Shown here piece after piece: positions 49,491 through 57,935 of a DNA stretch of 64,000 nucleotides. Source of the stretch: an uncultured Luminiphilus sp. Its GTDB lineage: Bacteria > Pseudomonadota > Gammaproteobacteria > Pseudomonadales > Halieaceae. The stretch spans positions 124,001 to 188,000 of the forward strand of contig CALSMP010000001.1 in the NCBI GenBank assembly GCA_943787485.1, given 5' to 3'. Position 1 is the first letter of the stretch, and the number at the start of each line of letters is the position of its first letter. The notes under the pieces were generated by a model that did no database searches, was not told where the DNA came from, and worked only from the letters and a program-made list of their open reading frames with translations. A program made the translations under genes and the position numbers.

Positions 49491-49493
49491 GTC

Positions 49494-49721
49494 ATGTCAC
49501 GATTTTTTCGACGTAGAAAGTTTTGTCGTTTCACTGCCGAAGGCGTCACCGAGATTGACTATAAGGATCTGGAGACCCTGAAGCAGTACGTTTCCGAGAC
49601 CGGCAAGATTGTGCCGAGCCGCATAACCGGCACGAAAGCAAAGTATCAGCGTCAGTTGGCGACTGCGGTCAAGCGTTCGCGTTACCTTGCTCTGCTGCCT
49701 TACACCGACGCTCATAACTAA
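49494..49721 (+). CDS. rpsR: Small ribosomal subunit protein bS18
   Basis: 75 residues, normal length. The basic N-terminus [13 protein letters not shown] and the [52 protein letters not shown] body are unmistakable. It partners S6 on the platform of the 30S subunit. It follows rpsF by 3 bases and precedes a membrane protein gene, as in Pseudomonas. Confidence 0.98.
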   Translation: MSRFFRRRKFCRFTAEGVTEIDYKDLETLKQYVSETGKIVPSRITGTKAKYQRQLATAVKRSRYLALLPYTDAHN

Positions 49722-49726
49722 GCGTT

Positions 49727-50613
49727 ATGATGCGCGGCCTCGCTGAATTTATCATGCGCGGCCGGTGGCAGGCGCTCGGCATCGCGGTATTGGGGTCGGG
49801 CAGTCTGTTATTTGGCTGGATCAGTGCGGCAGCGATTGCACTGGTGACCCTGAGAAAGGGGACGGCCTCCGGCGGCTGGTTGGTACTGTGGGCGTTTTTG
49901 CCCGCGGCTGTCATTACCGCCATGACGGGTGACACGGGCAGCGCCATGTTGCTGCTGGGGACCTATGGTCTGGCGGTCGTTCTGCGGGAGAGCGTGAACC
50001 TCTCTCTAGCACGTGATGGCCAGCGTGCCGCTGGCAATGCTGAGCGGCTTGGCACTGACACTATTGAATGGTGTCTTTTTAGAGGATCTGGTGGCTACCT
50101 TTAACCAGGCCCTTGCCCAGCTGGAGGAAGATCTTCAGCAGGAGGGATCGCAAGAGCTGGTGTTCAATGCGCTGGCGGTCCCGCAGGTTGCAGCGCTGCT
50201 GGCGACGGGGAGTGCGGTCATCGCAGCTATTGAGCCTGTTGTTGGGACGTTACTGGCAGGCGGCCCTCTATAACCCGGGGGGCTTTGGAGAAGAGTTTCG
50301 GGCGTTGCGGTTGCCCACTGGTGCGGTGGTGGCGATGGCAGGATTGGCCGCCATCCTGTGGTGGATGGGGCCAGACTGGATGGTCTGGAGCGCGGCGGCA
50401 GTGTTGCCGTTGACGATGGTTGGCTTTGCACTGGTGCACGCCTATGCGGCCCATGCAGGCAAAGGGGTCAGTTGGTTGACCCTGATGTACGTGTTGTGGA
50501 TCGTGCTCGATCCAGTGAAGTGGGTGTGGGTGGGGTGCGTTGTGATCGACGCATTCGTTGATTTCAGGGCCAGATGGGCGGGTCCTACTGGCAAGGGCTC
50601 TGACGGAGTTTAA
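49727..50613 (+). CDS. Predicted multi-pass membrane protein between rpsR and rplI, two frameshifts
   Basis: About 295 residues when three frames are joined. Hydrophobic helices run from [23 protein letters not shown] through [37 protein letters not shown] and [15 protein letters not shown] to [19 protein letters not shown]. The frame breaks near 50005-50015 ([15 protein letters not shown]) and near 50255-50275 ([21 protein letters not shown]). A DUF2232-like membrane protein occupies this position in many gammaproteobacteria, and by position this is probably the same; function unknown. The breaks may be sequence errors. Confidence 0.7.
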
Positions 50614-50672
50614 TCCGGAGAGCAGGCATTGATAGCAGTCGGCCGATCACTCGGCCAGCAGAGGAAAAAACG

Positions 50673-51122
50673 ATGGAAGTCATTTTGCTCGAAAACATTG
50701 GCAATCTCGGTATTCTGGGCGACAAGGTTGATGTCAAGCCCGGTTACGGCCGAAATTTCCTGATCCCGCAGGGTAAAGCCGTTCCGGCGACGCAAGATAA
50801 TGTCGCCAAGTTCGAGGCACGACGCGCCGAGCTGGAAGCGACAGCCGCGGAGACGCTGGCCACGGCACAGGCTCGAGGCGAGGCGCTGGCTGCGCTGGGT
50901 GCCGTCGAAATTGCCGCCACGGCGGGTGAAGAGGGTAAGTTGTTCGGTTCCGTGGGAACCCGCGACATTGCTGAGGCGCTCATCGCCGCTGGGTGTGAAG
51001 TGGATAAAGCCGAGGTGCGTCTGCCCGAAGGTGTGATTCGCGAGCTCGGCGAGTTCGAAATCATGATTCAGGTTCATGCAGAGGTATCGACCTCTGTGGC
51101 GATCCACATCGTCGCCGAATAA
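50673..51122 (+). CDS. rplI: Large ribosomal subunit protein bL9
   Basis: 149 residues. The N-terminal RNA-binding domain [37 protein letters not shown], a long connecting helix ([21 protein letters not shown]) and the C-terminal domain ([39 protein letters not shown]) are all present. A GGAAAA stretch precedes the ATG. A GC-rich hairpin follows the stop. Confidence 0.98.
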   Translation: MEVILLENIGNLGILGDKVDVKPGYGRNFLIPQGKAVPATQDNVAKFEARRAELEATAAETLATAQARGEALAALGAVEIAATAGEEGKLFGSVGTRDIAEALIAAGCEVDKAEVRLPEGVIRELGEFEIMIQVHAEVSTSVAIHIVAE

Positions 51123-51128
51123 TCGTTG

Positions 51129-51148
51129 GCGGGGCGGTCTCGCCCCGC
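51129..51148 (+). terminator. GC-rich hairpin after rplI, no T-run
   Basis: GCGGGGCG (51129-51136) pairs with CGCCCCGC (51141-51148) around a 4-base loop, 7 bases after the rplI stop. No T-run follows, so termination may be partial, with dnaB 160 bases on. Confidence 0.5.
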
Positions 51149-51311
51149 TGTCTGCTCACCTGCTTGTTGCCCCGGGGGACTTCTGCCCGTTTGGCGGATC
51201 CTTGCTGGCGGATCGCATCTGTCGCAGGTAATCTAGTCGGCCCGGCGGCTATTGGGCATCGGCTCTTTGCGATCCCCACCCGGTCGAATAGGCACAAGAC
51301 AAGGCGGCACC

Positions 51312-52693
51312 TTGGAGTCGGTTAAATCTCAGGATCCGGATATTTCCCGGATCCGCATGCAACCCCAATCGGTCGAGGCTGAGCGCTCGGTCATTGGCGG
51401 TATTTTATTGGCGCCCGAGAGCTGGGATGCGATTGCCGAGCTGGTGGATGCCAGCGATTTCTACCGGCCGGAACACCGGGCGATTTTTCGCCAGATTGCC
51501 ATTCTGGTTGACCGCAACGAACCGATCGATGTGATTACCGTCGCCGATCGTTTGCTCGCCACCGGCGAGCTCGATGCCGCGGGGGGGCACACGTATCTCG
51601 CAGAGCTTGTCGAGCAGACGCCGACTGCTGCCAATGTCAGCGCCTACGCCCGTGCAGTGCGCGAGCGTGCTCTGCTGCGCAAACTGATTGGCGCTGCTCA
51701 GGATATTGCGACAGCGGGTTTTAACCCCGAGGGCCGCAGTGCCGAAGAGCTGGTTGATGAGGCCGAGCGGCTCATCATGACGGTGTCAGAGAGCGGTCCT
51801 AAATCCGGTGGACCCCTCGCCATGGCGCCGCTGCTGACCGGTGCGCTCGAGCGCATTGAGGAACTCTACAATACCGGCGGCGATATCACGGGCCTGACCA
51901 CTGGGTTTATTGATCTGGATAAAAAAACGTCGGGTCTGCAACCCTCCGACCTGGTGATCGTTGCGGGCCGACCTTCTATGGGTAAAACCAGTTTTGCGAT
52001 GAATCTGGTTGAAAACGCCGCGGCCAATACCGAAAAGCCGATTTTGGTCTTTCTCGATGGAGATGCCCGCTGAGCAGCTGGTGGTCAGAATGATGTCCTC
52101 GCTCGGCAAAATCGATCAGTCACGACTGCGCACAGGTAAGCTGCAGCAGGATGACTGGCCAAAACTGTCGGCCGCCATGGCGAAGCTCAAGGACACTTCG
52201 ATCTTTATCGATGACACGCCGGCACTCACCCCTACGGAAATCAGGGCTCAGAGCGCGCAGGCTGTCACGAGAACACGGTGATCTCGCCATGATCATGGTC
52301 GATTACCTGCAGCTGATGCGCGTTGCCGGAGCGGCCGACGGCCGGACGGCGGAGATCTCGGAGATTTCCCGTAATCTGAAGGCCATTGCCAAGGAGTTCC
52401 GTTGTCCGGTGGTGGCGCTCTCGCAGTTGAATCGCGCGCTGGAGCAGCGCCCCAACAAACGCCCTGTGAATTCTGATCTGCGTGAATCCGGTGCCATTGA
52501 GCAGGATGCCGATGTGGTGATGTTTATCTACCGCGACGAGGTGTACCACGAAGACTCACCGGAAAAAGGCGTCGCAGAGATCATTATTGGCAAGCAAAGA
52601 AATGGGCCCATTGGCACCTGCCGGCTGGCCTTTCAGGGGGAATTTACGCGCTTTGAGAATCTCGCACGATCAGATTACGACGATTATTTTTAA
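51312..52693 (+). CDS. dnaB: Replicative DNA helicase DnaB, two frameshifts (near 52055 and 52262)
   Basis: Hexameric helicase at the replication fork. The N-terminal domain ([23 protein letters not shown]), the linker and the start of the RecA-like domain ([24 protein letters not shown]) are in the first frame. [26 protein letters not shown] lies in a second frame, and [52 protein letters not shown] and the end [13 protein letters not shown] in a third. The breaks fall at TTTCTCGATGG (extra C) and near 52262. DnaB is essential, so these are probably sequence errors. TTG at 51312 gives the normal N-terminus. Confidence 0.93.
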
Positions 52694-52776
52694 AGTCTTA
52701 TCCTAAGCACTGTCTTCGAATTTGCGGCCTTGTTTTCGGCACACGCATGATCCCCACGAACGTCTTTCCTCACGGA

Positions 52777-53448
52777 TTAGAGGGCGAGTTCCTTTCGCAG
52801 TGCGGCGAGAGCCTCTCTCCGCGCCGTCTCTGTCATGGCGACGTCGCCGGCTTTGGGGAGCTCCGCATGCTGAGGCAGCTCGATAAGCTCTCCGCGATTG
52901 AATCTGGCAAGCCAGCTATCGTAGTGTTTCTTGAACACCGGGAAGGTGTCTTTCTCGGCGTTGTTGGCCAGATAAAACCAGTCGCTGTCACGGCCGGCGA
53001 AATACACCAATGGATGTGACCACGCTTGCTCGTGTTTGGGTGATGGCTTGGTGCAGGCTTCCAGAAAAGCATCACGGGGGCCCGGAAGACCTTTTTCCCC
53101 CAAGACTTGGTGACAGCAACCGAGCATCCGGTTCAGCGTTGGCAGGTAATCGCTTGATTCTATGGCGTGTCGTCCAGCGGCGAGGATGGTTTCGGGGGCA
53201 TAAATTGACAGCGCATCCCGCCACAGTCGCATAATCATGCCTAGCTGTTCCGAATCCGGGTAAGCGGCAAGAAACTGATTGTGGTAGTTCAGCCTGAACA
53301 GGGCGAACACTTGGTTGATCGATTCAACAAGCGCCTGCTTGTCGTGGTGTTCAGTCTGCCCAGCCGGTGTTGCTGAGGATGTCGGCGATGCCGAGGTCCC
53401 TTGTGCGACGCTTTTTGCCACTTCCGCCGCCTCCTTGATTGCCTTCAT
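52777..53448 (-). CDS. Lambda-P-like replication protein (putative helicase loader)
   Basis: 223 residues. After a Ser/Ala/Thr-rich N-terminus, the body resembles the replication protein P family: VESINQVFALFRLNYHNQF, MRLWRDALSIYAPETILAAGRHAIESSDYLPTLNRMLGCCHQ, a helical C-terminal half. Family members load DnaB at phage origins. AAGGA precedes the ATG by 7 bases. The gene sits directly downstream of, and overlaps by 98 bases, a DnaT-like gene and is convergent with dnaB, consistent with a chromosomal primosome/loader module. No AAA+ P-loop is visible, unlike DnaC. Assignment is by family feel. Confidence 0.7.
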   Translation of the reverse strand: MKAIKEAAEVAKSVAQGTSASPTSSATPAGQTEHHDKQALVESINQVFALFRLNYHNQFLAAYPDSEQLGMIMRLWRDALSIYAPETILAAGRHAIESSDYLPTLNRMLGCCHQVLGEKGLPGPRDAFLEACTKPSPKHEQAWSHPLVYFAGRDSDWFYLANNAEKDTFPVFKKHYDSWLARFNRGELIELPQHAELPKAGDVAMTETARREALAALRKELAL

Positions 53449-54406
53449 GTTGACGTCCTTGGTCCCATCGCCACTGATGTTTCACGTGCTGCAAAAATTT
53501 ACTGTTCCATGAGGTTTGAAGCTCACCCGCGTCGCACCAAAATACTCTAAATTCGGGTAGCCGGCCCAGCGCGTACTCACGTTCGATGCCGGACATCGCC
53601 AACACCTCGAATACTTGCTCACTGGGTTGCCAGCCTGGCGTCATGGGGCGGGGCTCTGTGCTGTGGCCCAAGCCAGCCTGAAACCGCGTCCACCGGCTGC
53701 GAACCCAGCCAATGAACTTGCTGTTGACTTCGCGCGGCGGCCCACCGCGCTCCCGCCAGTAAAGAATAAATTCAGGTCGTACAGAGTCGATGAACTCCTC
53801 ATCCACCCCCGAGCGGGTCATGATTTCCAGGGCATCAAGGCTGGGTTGCCAGTTCTGATCAAACGGCGGGGGCGTGGTAATTTCAAACGCTTGGTGATGC
53901 CGCTGTTGGTGCCGCCAGGCGACGAGAACGTGTTGTCGAAACCGGCTCTCTCGACTGTGTCCCAGCGTGCCCGCATCGAAGTCGATCAGTTGCTGTTGGG
54001 CGAACTGTCTGTCGATGCCATGGTTCATTTGTAACACGTCATAGACGGCATCCGGTGGCTGCCAGCTTGCGGGTGTCGACAAGCGAGGACTCTCCGGGCC
54101 TGGCTTTTCCGGCTGACCTGCGGCTTCGGCCGTCGCCACTCGAATGCCCGTACTCTCTTTTTGCCCGGATAACACGATCACCCCCAACGCTTCCAAGGAC
54201 AGCAAAAGGTCCTTCAGCTTTTCCCTTGACCAGAAGGGAAAGTGCTGACTGAGTGCGTCGTACCCGAGGTGACACCAGGGGTCTGACTGGGCGGCGAGCA
54301 GGGGGCCGAGGTATTGCATCAAAATAGCTTCTTCGAGCCCGATGGTGGCCGCCAAATCGGGCGAAAACGTCAGCTGACGGTCGGGAATGAGAGAAGCTGG
54401 TGGCAT
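53351..54406 (-). CDS. DnaT-like protein with three tandem DnaT DNA-binding repeats
   Basis: 351 residues. An N-terminal winged-helix-like region (LEEAILMQYLGPLLAAQ, ALSQHFPFWSREKLKDLLLSLEALGVI, residues 20-85) is followed by a linker and three ~60-residue repeats, each W-x-P...GI/V...F...W...SKF...HV/WV...W: about 110-175 (ASWQPPDAVYDVLQMNHGI), 180-240 (NWQPSLDALEIMTRSGV) and 255-315 (GWQPSEQVFEVLAMSGIERE). The last, with SWNSKFLQHVKHQW, is the best match. E. coli DnaT has one such domain. A Gly-rich basic tail ends the protein. Divergent from radA. Confidence 0.75.
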   Translation of the reverse strand: MPPASLIPDRQLTFSPDLAATIGLEEAILMQYLGPLLAAQSDPWCHLGYDALSQHFPFWSREKLKDLLLSLEALGVIVLSGQKESTGIRVATAEAAGQPEKPGPESPRLSTPASWQPPDAVYDVLQMNHGIDRQFAQQQLIDFDAGTLGHSRESRFRQHVLVAWRHQQRHHQAFEITTPPPFDQNWQPSLDALEIMTRSGVDEEFIDSVRPEFILYWRERGGPPREVNSKFIGWVRSRWTRFQAGLGHSTEPRPMTPGWQPSEQVFEVLAMSGIEREYALGRLPEFRVFWCDAGELQTSWNSKFLQHVKHQWRWDQGRQHEGNQGGGGSGKKRRTRDLGIADILSNTGWAD

Positions 54407-54518
54407 AAGGTCGGAGTCTGGCTAACGAACTCTGCTAGCATACCGGTGCAAAGGGGTTTGTGCACTTGTTGTTCTGCCCCGGCGTTAACTTTGATGCGAT
54501 TTGAGGTTGATGGCGTCC

Positions 54519-55892
54519 ATGGCTAAAGCAAAAACCGCTTTTGTGTGTAACGACTGCGGCGCAGACTACGGCAAGTGGCAGGGGCAATGCAGTGAGTGCA
54601 GCGCCTGGAACACCGTCACCGAAATTCGTCTGGCGCCGGCAAAGCGCGCGCGGGATTCATCCTTGGGTACCCGGCAGGGGTACGCGGGGGCTACCGCCGA
54701 GGTGCGCTTGCTCAAAGACATCGATTTGGTCGAGGTTCCCCGCTTTGGCAGTGGCTTCTCTGAGCTGGACCGCGTGCTGGGGGGAGGTTTTGTCCCGGGT
54801 TCAGCCATTTTAATAGGCGGTCACCCCGGTGCCGGTAAAAGCACGCTTTTGCTTCAGGCGCTGTGCGGATTGGCCGCGGACCACGAAGCGCTTTACATCA
54901 CGGGGGAGGAGAGCCCGCAGCAGGTGGCCATGCGGGCCGACCGACTCGGATTACCCGTCAACGCGGTGAAGCTCATGGCGGAAACGGATGTTGACGCCAT
55001 CATCGCCGCTGCTGAGCTCCACAAACCGCGCATCATGGTGGTGGACTCGATACAGGTTATCCATTGCGCCGCAATATCCTCTGCTCCGGGGAGCGTTTCT
55101 CAAGTGCGAGAATGTGCGGCGCAACTCACGCGATTTGCCAAACAGACTGGTGTGGTGCTCATTTTGGTTGGCCATGTCACCAAGGAGGGGAGTCTGGCTG
55201 GGCCCAAGGTGCTGGAGCACATGATCGATTGCTCGATCCTTCTCGAGGGTGAGCAGGACTCGCGGTATCGCACGCTGCGCAGCAGTAAAAACCGGTTTGG
55301 CGCGGTCAATGAACTTGGCGTGTTTGCCATGACGGATCGAGGCATGCGGGAGATTAAAAATCCGTCGGCTATTTTTCTCGATCGCGCCGAGGATCCTGCA
55401 CCTGGCACCACGGTGATGGTGGTTTGGGAGGGCACTCGCCCGCTGCTAGTGGAAATACAGGCGCTTGTCGATGACAGCTCACTCGGCAACCCGCGGCGGG
55501 TTGCTGTTGGCTTTGAGCAAAATCGGTTGGCGATGTTGCTGGCGGTACTTCATCGTCATGGCGGAATCATGGTTGGGGATCAAGACGTATTTGCCAATGT
55601 GGTCGGCGGGGTTAGGGTTGTGGAAACAAGCGCGGATCTTGCGCTCCTCGTGGCGGTGGTATCCAGCTTGCGCAATCGCGTACTTCCCCAAGAATTAGTG
55701 GTCTTTGGCGAGGTCGGTCTGTCGGGTGAGATCAGGCCGGTACCCTCGGGTCAGGAACGCCTTAGCGAGGCGGCAAAGCATGGTTTTAAGCGTGCGATTG
55801 TACCCAGAGGCAATGCGCCAAAGCAGCCCATTCCGGGGCTGCAAGTCACGGCAGTATCCCGGCTTTCTGAGGCGCTGGAAGTGTTGCTTTGA
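54519..55892 (+). CDS. radA: DNA repair protein RadA (Sms)
   Basis: RecA-related branch-migration ATPase acting in recombination repair. 457 residues from the ATG at 54519, which gives the normal MAKAKTAFVCNDCG start; six codons upstream are also open. A zinc finger (CNDCGADYGKWQGQCSEC) precedes the P-loop GGHPGAGKSTLLLQ, the KNRFGAVNELGVFAM motif and the Lon-like C-terminal domain (FANVVGGVRVVETSADLALL, FGEVGLSGEIRPV). A small open frame overlaps its end. Confidence 0.96.
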   Translation: MAKAKTAFVCNDCGADYGKWQGQCSECSAWNTVTEIRLAPAKRARDSSLGTRQGYAGATAEVRLLKDIDLVEVPRFGSGFSELDRVLGGGFVPGSAILIGGHPGAGKSTLLLQALCGLAADHEALYITGEESPQQVAMRADRLGLPVNAVKLMAETDVDAIIAAAELHKPRIMVVDSIQVIHCAAISSAPGSVSQVRECAAQLTRFAKQTGVVLILVGHVTKEGSLAGPKVLEHMIDCSILLEGEQDSRYRTLRSSKNRFGAVNELGVFAMTDRGMREIKNPSAIFLDRAEDPAPGTTVMVVWEGTRPLLVEIQALVDDSSLGNPRRVAVGFEQNRLAMLLAVLHRHGGIMVGDQDVFANVVGGVRVVETSADLALLVAVVSSLRNRVLPQELVVFGEVGLSGEIRPVPSGQERLSEAAKHGFKRAIVPRGNAPKQPIPGLQVTAVSRLSEALEVLL

Positions 55893-56174
55893 ATGACAAA
55901 ACTGGTGTCGCTGAATTAGGCGATAAGGCGACGGATCCTCGGTTGATTGAACTTGCGACCGACCAGATAGCCCAAACACTGACCGCAAGTGGGCCTATGG
56001 GCCTTCGACGCCTTACGCGGTCAGCAGCCTGCCGGCACTCCGGATACGGCCTCGATGCTGACAGCACTATCTATTGCAAGTCATCGTAAATTGCGGCTTG
56101 CCGACGCCGATCTTGATATGTATTGGGCGGCGTTAAACGCCCCGTTTCAGCAACCTCTGGTCATCGATGTTTGA
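55889..56174 (+). CDS. Small unknown protein after radA, one probable frameshift
   Basis: Joining two frames near 55990 gives about 94 residues: LNDKTGVAELGDKATDPRLIELATDQIAQTLTAS in the first and VGLWAFDALRGQQPAGTPDTASM...KLRLADADLDMYWAALN in the second. The TTG start overlaps the radA stop (TTGA). I recognise no family. It may be chance, as only base-level coding feel and the radA coupling support it. Confidence 0.35.
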
Positions 56175-56242
56175 TTTGTTGTGCCGGATGGACGTCCTGT
56201 GCATAGGGGGTCTAGAGCTGAAAAATTGTAGATTTATATCAA

Positions 56243-56272
56243 TTGGCTATTTATACTCGTGTGAAATATAAA
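56243..56272 (+). promoter_or_regulatory. Putative promoter upstream of the autotransporter (TTGGCT-18-TATAAA)
   Basis: TTGGCT (56243-56248) and TATAAA (56267-56272) are 18 bases apart in an AT-rich stretch, about 130 bases before the start at 56405. The 56175-56404 gap shows no other feature. Confidence 0.45.
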
Positions 56273-56404
56273 ACAGAGCCGGTTGCATGGTGCCTGCAAA
56301 GCACGCAGAAGAGCTGTATACCCGATGTTTCCTCGGTGCTCCGTTTAGTTCGCTTTGTTTACCCCGCGTTGCCCTAGCCGTAGCCGGCCCCCTCGCAGGC
56401 GGCG

Positions 56405-57892
56405 ATGCTGCGGGAGCATTTTATTTTGTCCCGTAGGATTAGCGCGTTTTTTAGCACAAACCTGCTTTTGCTGGGGCTTTCGTTTAGCGCGGCCATTGGC
56501 GCGGAGCTCATGGCACAAGACGCGACTCAGGATGCTCATTCCGGCCCCGCCGTCAGCGTATTAGTTAGTGGTGGGGAAGAGCTGGTTGACTTTGGTGATG
56601 ACTTAACTGATCTCGATGGTTTGAGCGAAAGTGAAAGCCAAGTGGCCAAAAGTATCGACGAAATGTGCCCTAGACTCATTGTGGCCGGTACTCAGTTGAC
56701 GCTTACTGCTGAGCAACAAGCTCTGCGAGAAGCCTGTAGTAATCTCAAGAACAAGGACAGCACGCAAGAGCAGCAAGCAGGAGCCCTCGTAGCGATTACT
56801 CCCGAGCAGGTAAATAATCGCACGGATATCGCCTTGGACACTGGGGCTACTCAACTGCGTCAGATCTCACAGCGGCTACTGCGTGTGAGAAGCGGCAACG
56901 CGCGCGGCGTTTCGCTCGCGGGGCTGACGCTCAAGTTCGATGATCAAGCTGTCCCGGGTAAGGTGTTGGATCAGGCCGTCGATGCGGTGACCGATGAGCA
57001 CTCGGCATTCCAAAACTTTGGCCGCTGGGGCGTGTATGTACAAGGTGACATCAACATATTAGACCGGGACTCCACCGACAGCCGAGCCTCCTACGAGTCC
57101 GACAGCTGGCTTGTGACAACGGGCGCAGACTATCGACTCGACAGCGACTGGTACCTAGGGGTTGCCGTTAACTACGGTGAGACTGATACGGATTACCGGG
57201 ATGCAACGAGTAAAATAGAAACCGTCGGGTTGAGCCTGTACGGTGGATGGGTTTTCTCAAAGAAGGGATTTATCGACTTTTTGCTTGGCTACCTCGACGA
57301 TGACTATGATCTCACCCGGCGGGTGGCTTACACCGACTCCGCCGGCGCGTTTGACGCCAACTATGGCGCTTCTACCGGCGGTACACAGATGACCGGGGGC
57401 GTGAACTTTGGCTGGGTGTGGAATCAGGGTGGCTGGCGTTTTGGTCCGACAGCGTCGATTTCGTTTATAGATGGCAAGGTGAATAGTTACCGAGAGGCAG
57501 CATTCGGCGCAGATTCTGCGGCGTGGGCACTGACCGTTGAAGAGACCGCGTACAGCCAGTGGTCTATGCGGCTTGGCACACTGCTGGATTATGCTTGGCG
57601 TACCGATATCGGAGTGATCACCCCCGGCATTGTCGCCCATTACGTCGCAGAGACCGCTCGGGAAGCGGACGACACGTCGGCCCTTTTTGCCCACGACCTT
57701 GCCAATTTTGGTGAGGCGTTCACGATTAAACGGGATTTTCGTGACGCCCGCTATTACGACGTAGCGTTTAACCTGGCTGGCCAGTTTTCTTACGGCATCT
57801 CGGCCTATGGGACCTATCGTGTCACGGGTGGCAGAAGCGGAGTGAGCCATTCGGGCTACACGCTGGGCCTGCGGTGGGATCAGGCGTTTTAA
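56405..57892 (+). CDS. Autotransporter outer-membrane beta-barrel protein with short passenger
   Basis: 495 residues. A signal peptide (FFSTNLLLLGLSFSAAIGAELMAQ) precedes an acidic N-terminal part (about 40-210) with two Cys (MCPRLIVAG, EACSNLK), then the barrel: GRWGVYVQGDINILDRD, YRLDSDWYLGVAVNYGETDTDYR, GLSLYGGWVFSKKGFIDFLLGYLDDDYDL, ending in TLGLRWDQAF with the terminal Phe used by BAM. The passenger is short, so this may act mainly as a surface barrel. Type V-like export is inferred. Confidence 0.85.
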   Translation: MLREHFILSRRISAFFSTNLLLLGLSFSAAIGAELMAQDATQDAHSGPAVSVLVSGGEELVDFGDDLTDLDGLSESESQVAKSIDEMCPRLIVAGTQLTLTAEQQALREACSNLKNKDSTQEQQAGALVAITPEQVNNRTDIALDTGATQLRQISQRLLRVRSGNARGVSLAGLTLKFDDQAVPGKVLDQAVDAVTDEHSAFQNFGRWGVYVQGDINILDRDSTDSRASYESDSWLVTTGADYRLDSDWYLGVAVNYGETDTDYRDATSKIETVGLSLYGGWVFSKKGFIDFLLGYLDDDYDLTRRVAYTDSAGAFDANYGASTGGTQMTGGVNFGWVWNQGGWRFGPTASISFIDGKVNSYREAAFGADSAAWALTVEETAYSQWSMRLGTLLDYAWRTDIGVITPGIVAHYVAETAREADDTSALFAHDLANFGEAFTIKRDFRDARYYDVAFNLAGQFSYGISAYGTYRVTGGRSGVSHSGYTLGLRWDQAF

Positions 57893-57935
57893 TTCGCGAA
57901 AGTCAGCGCCATCTGCGTTTACCCTGTCACTGCTT

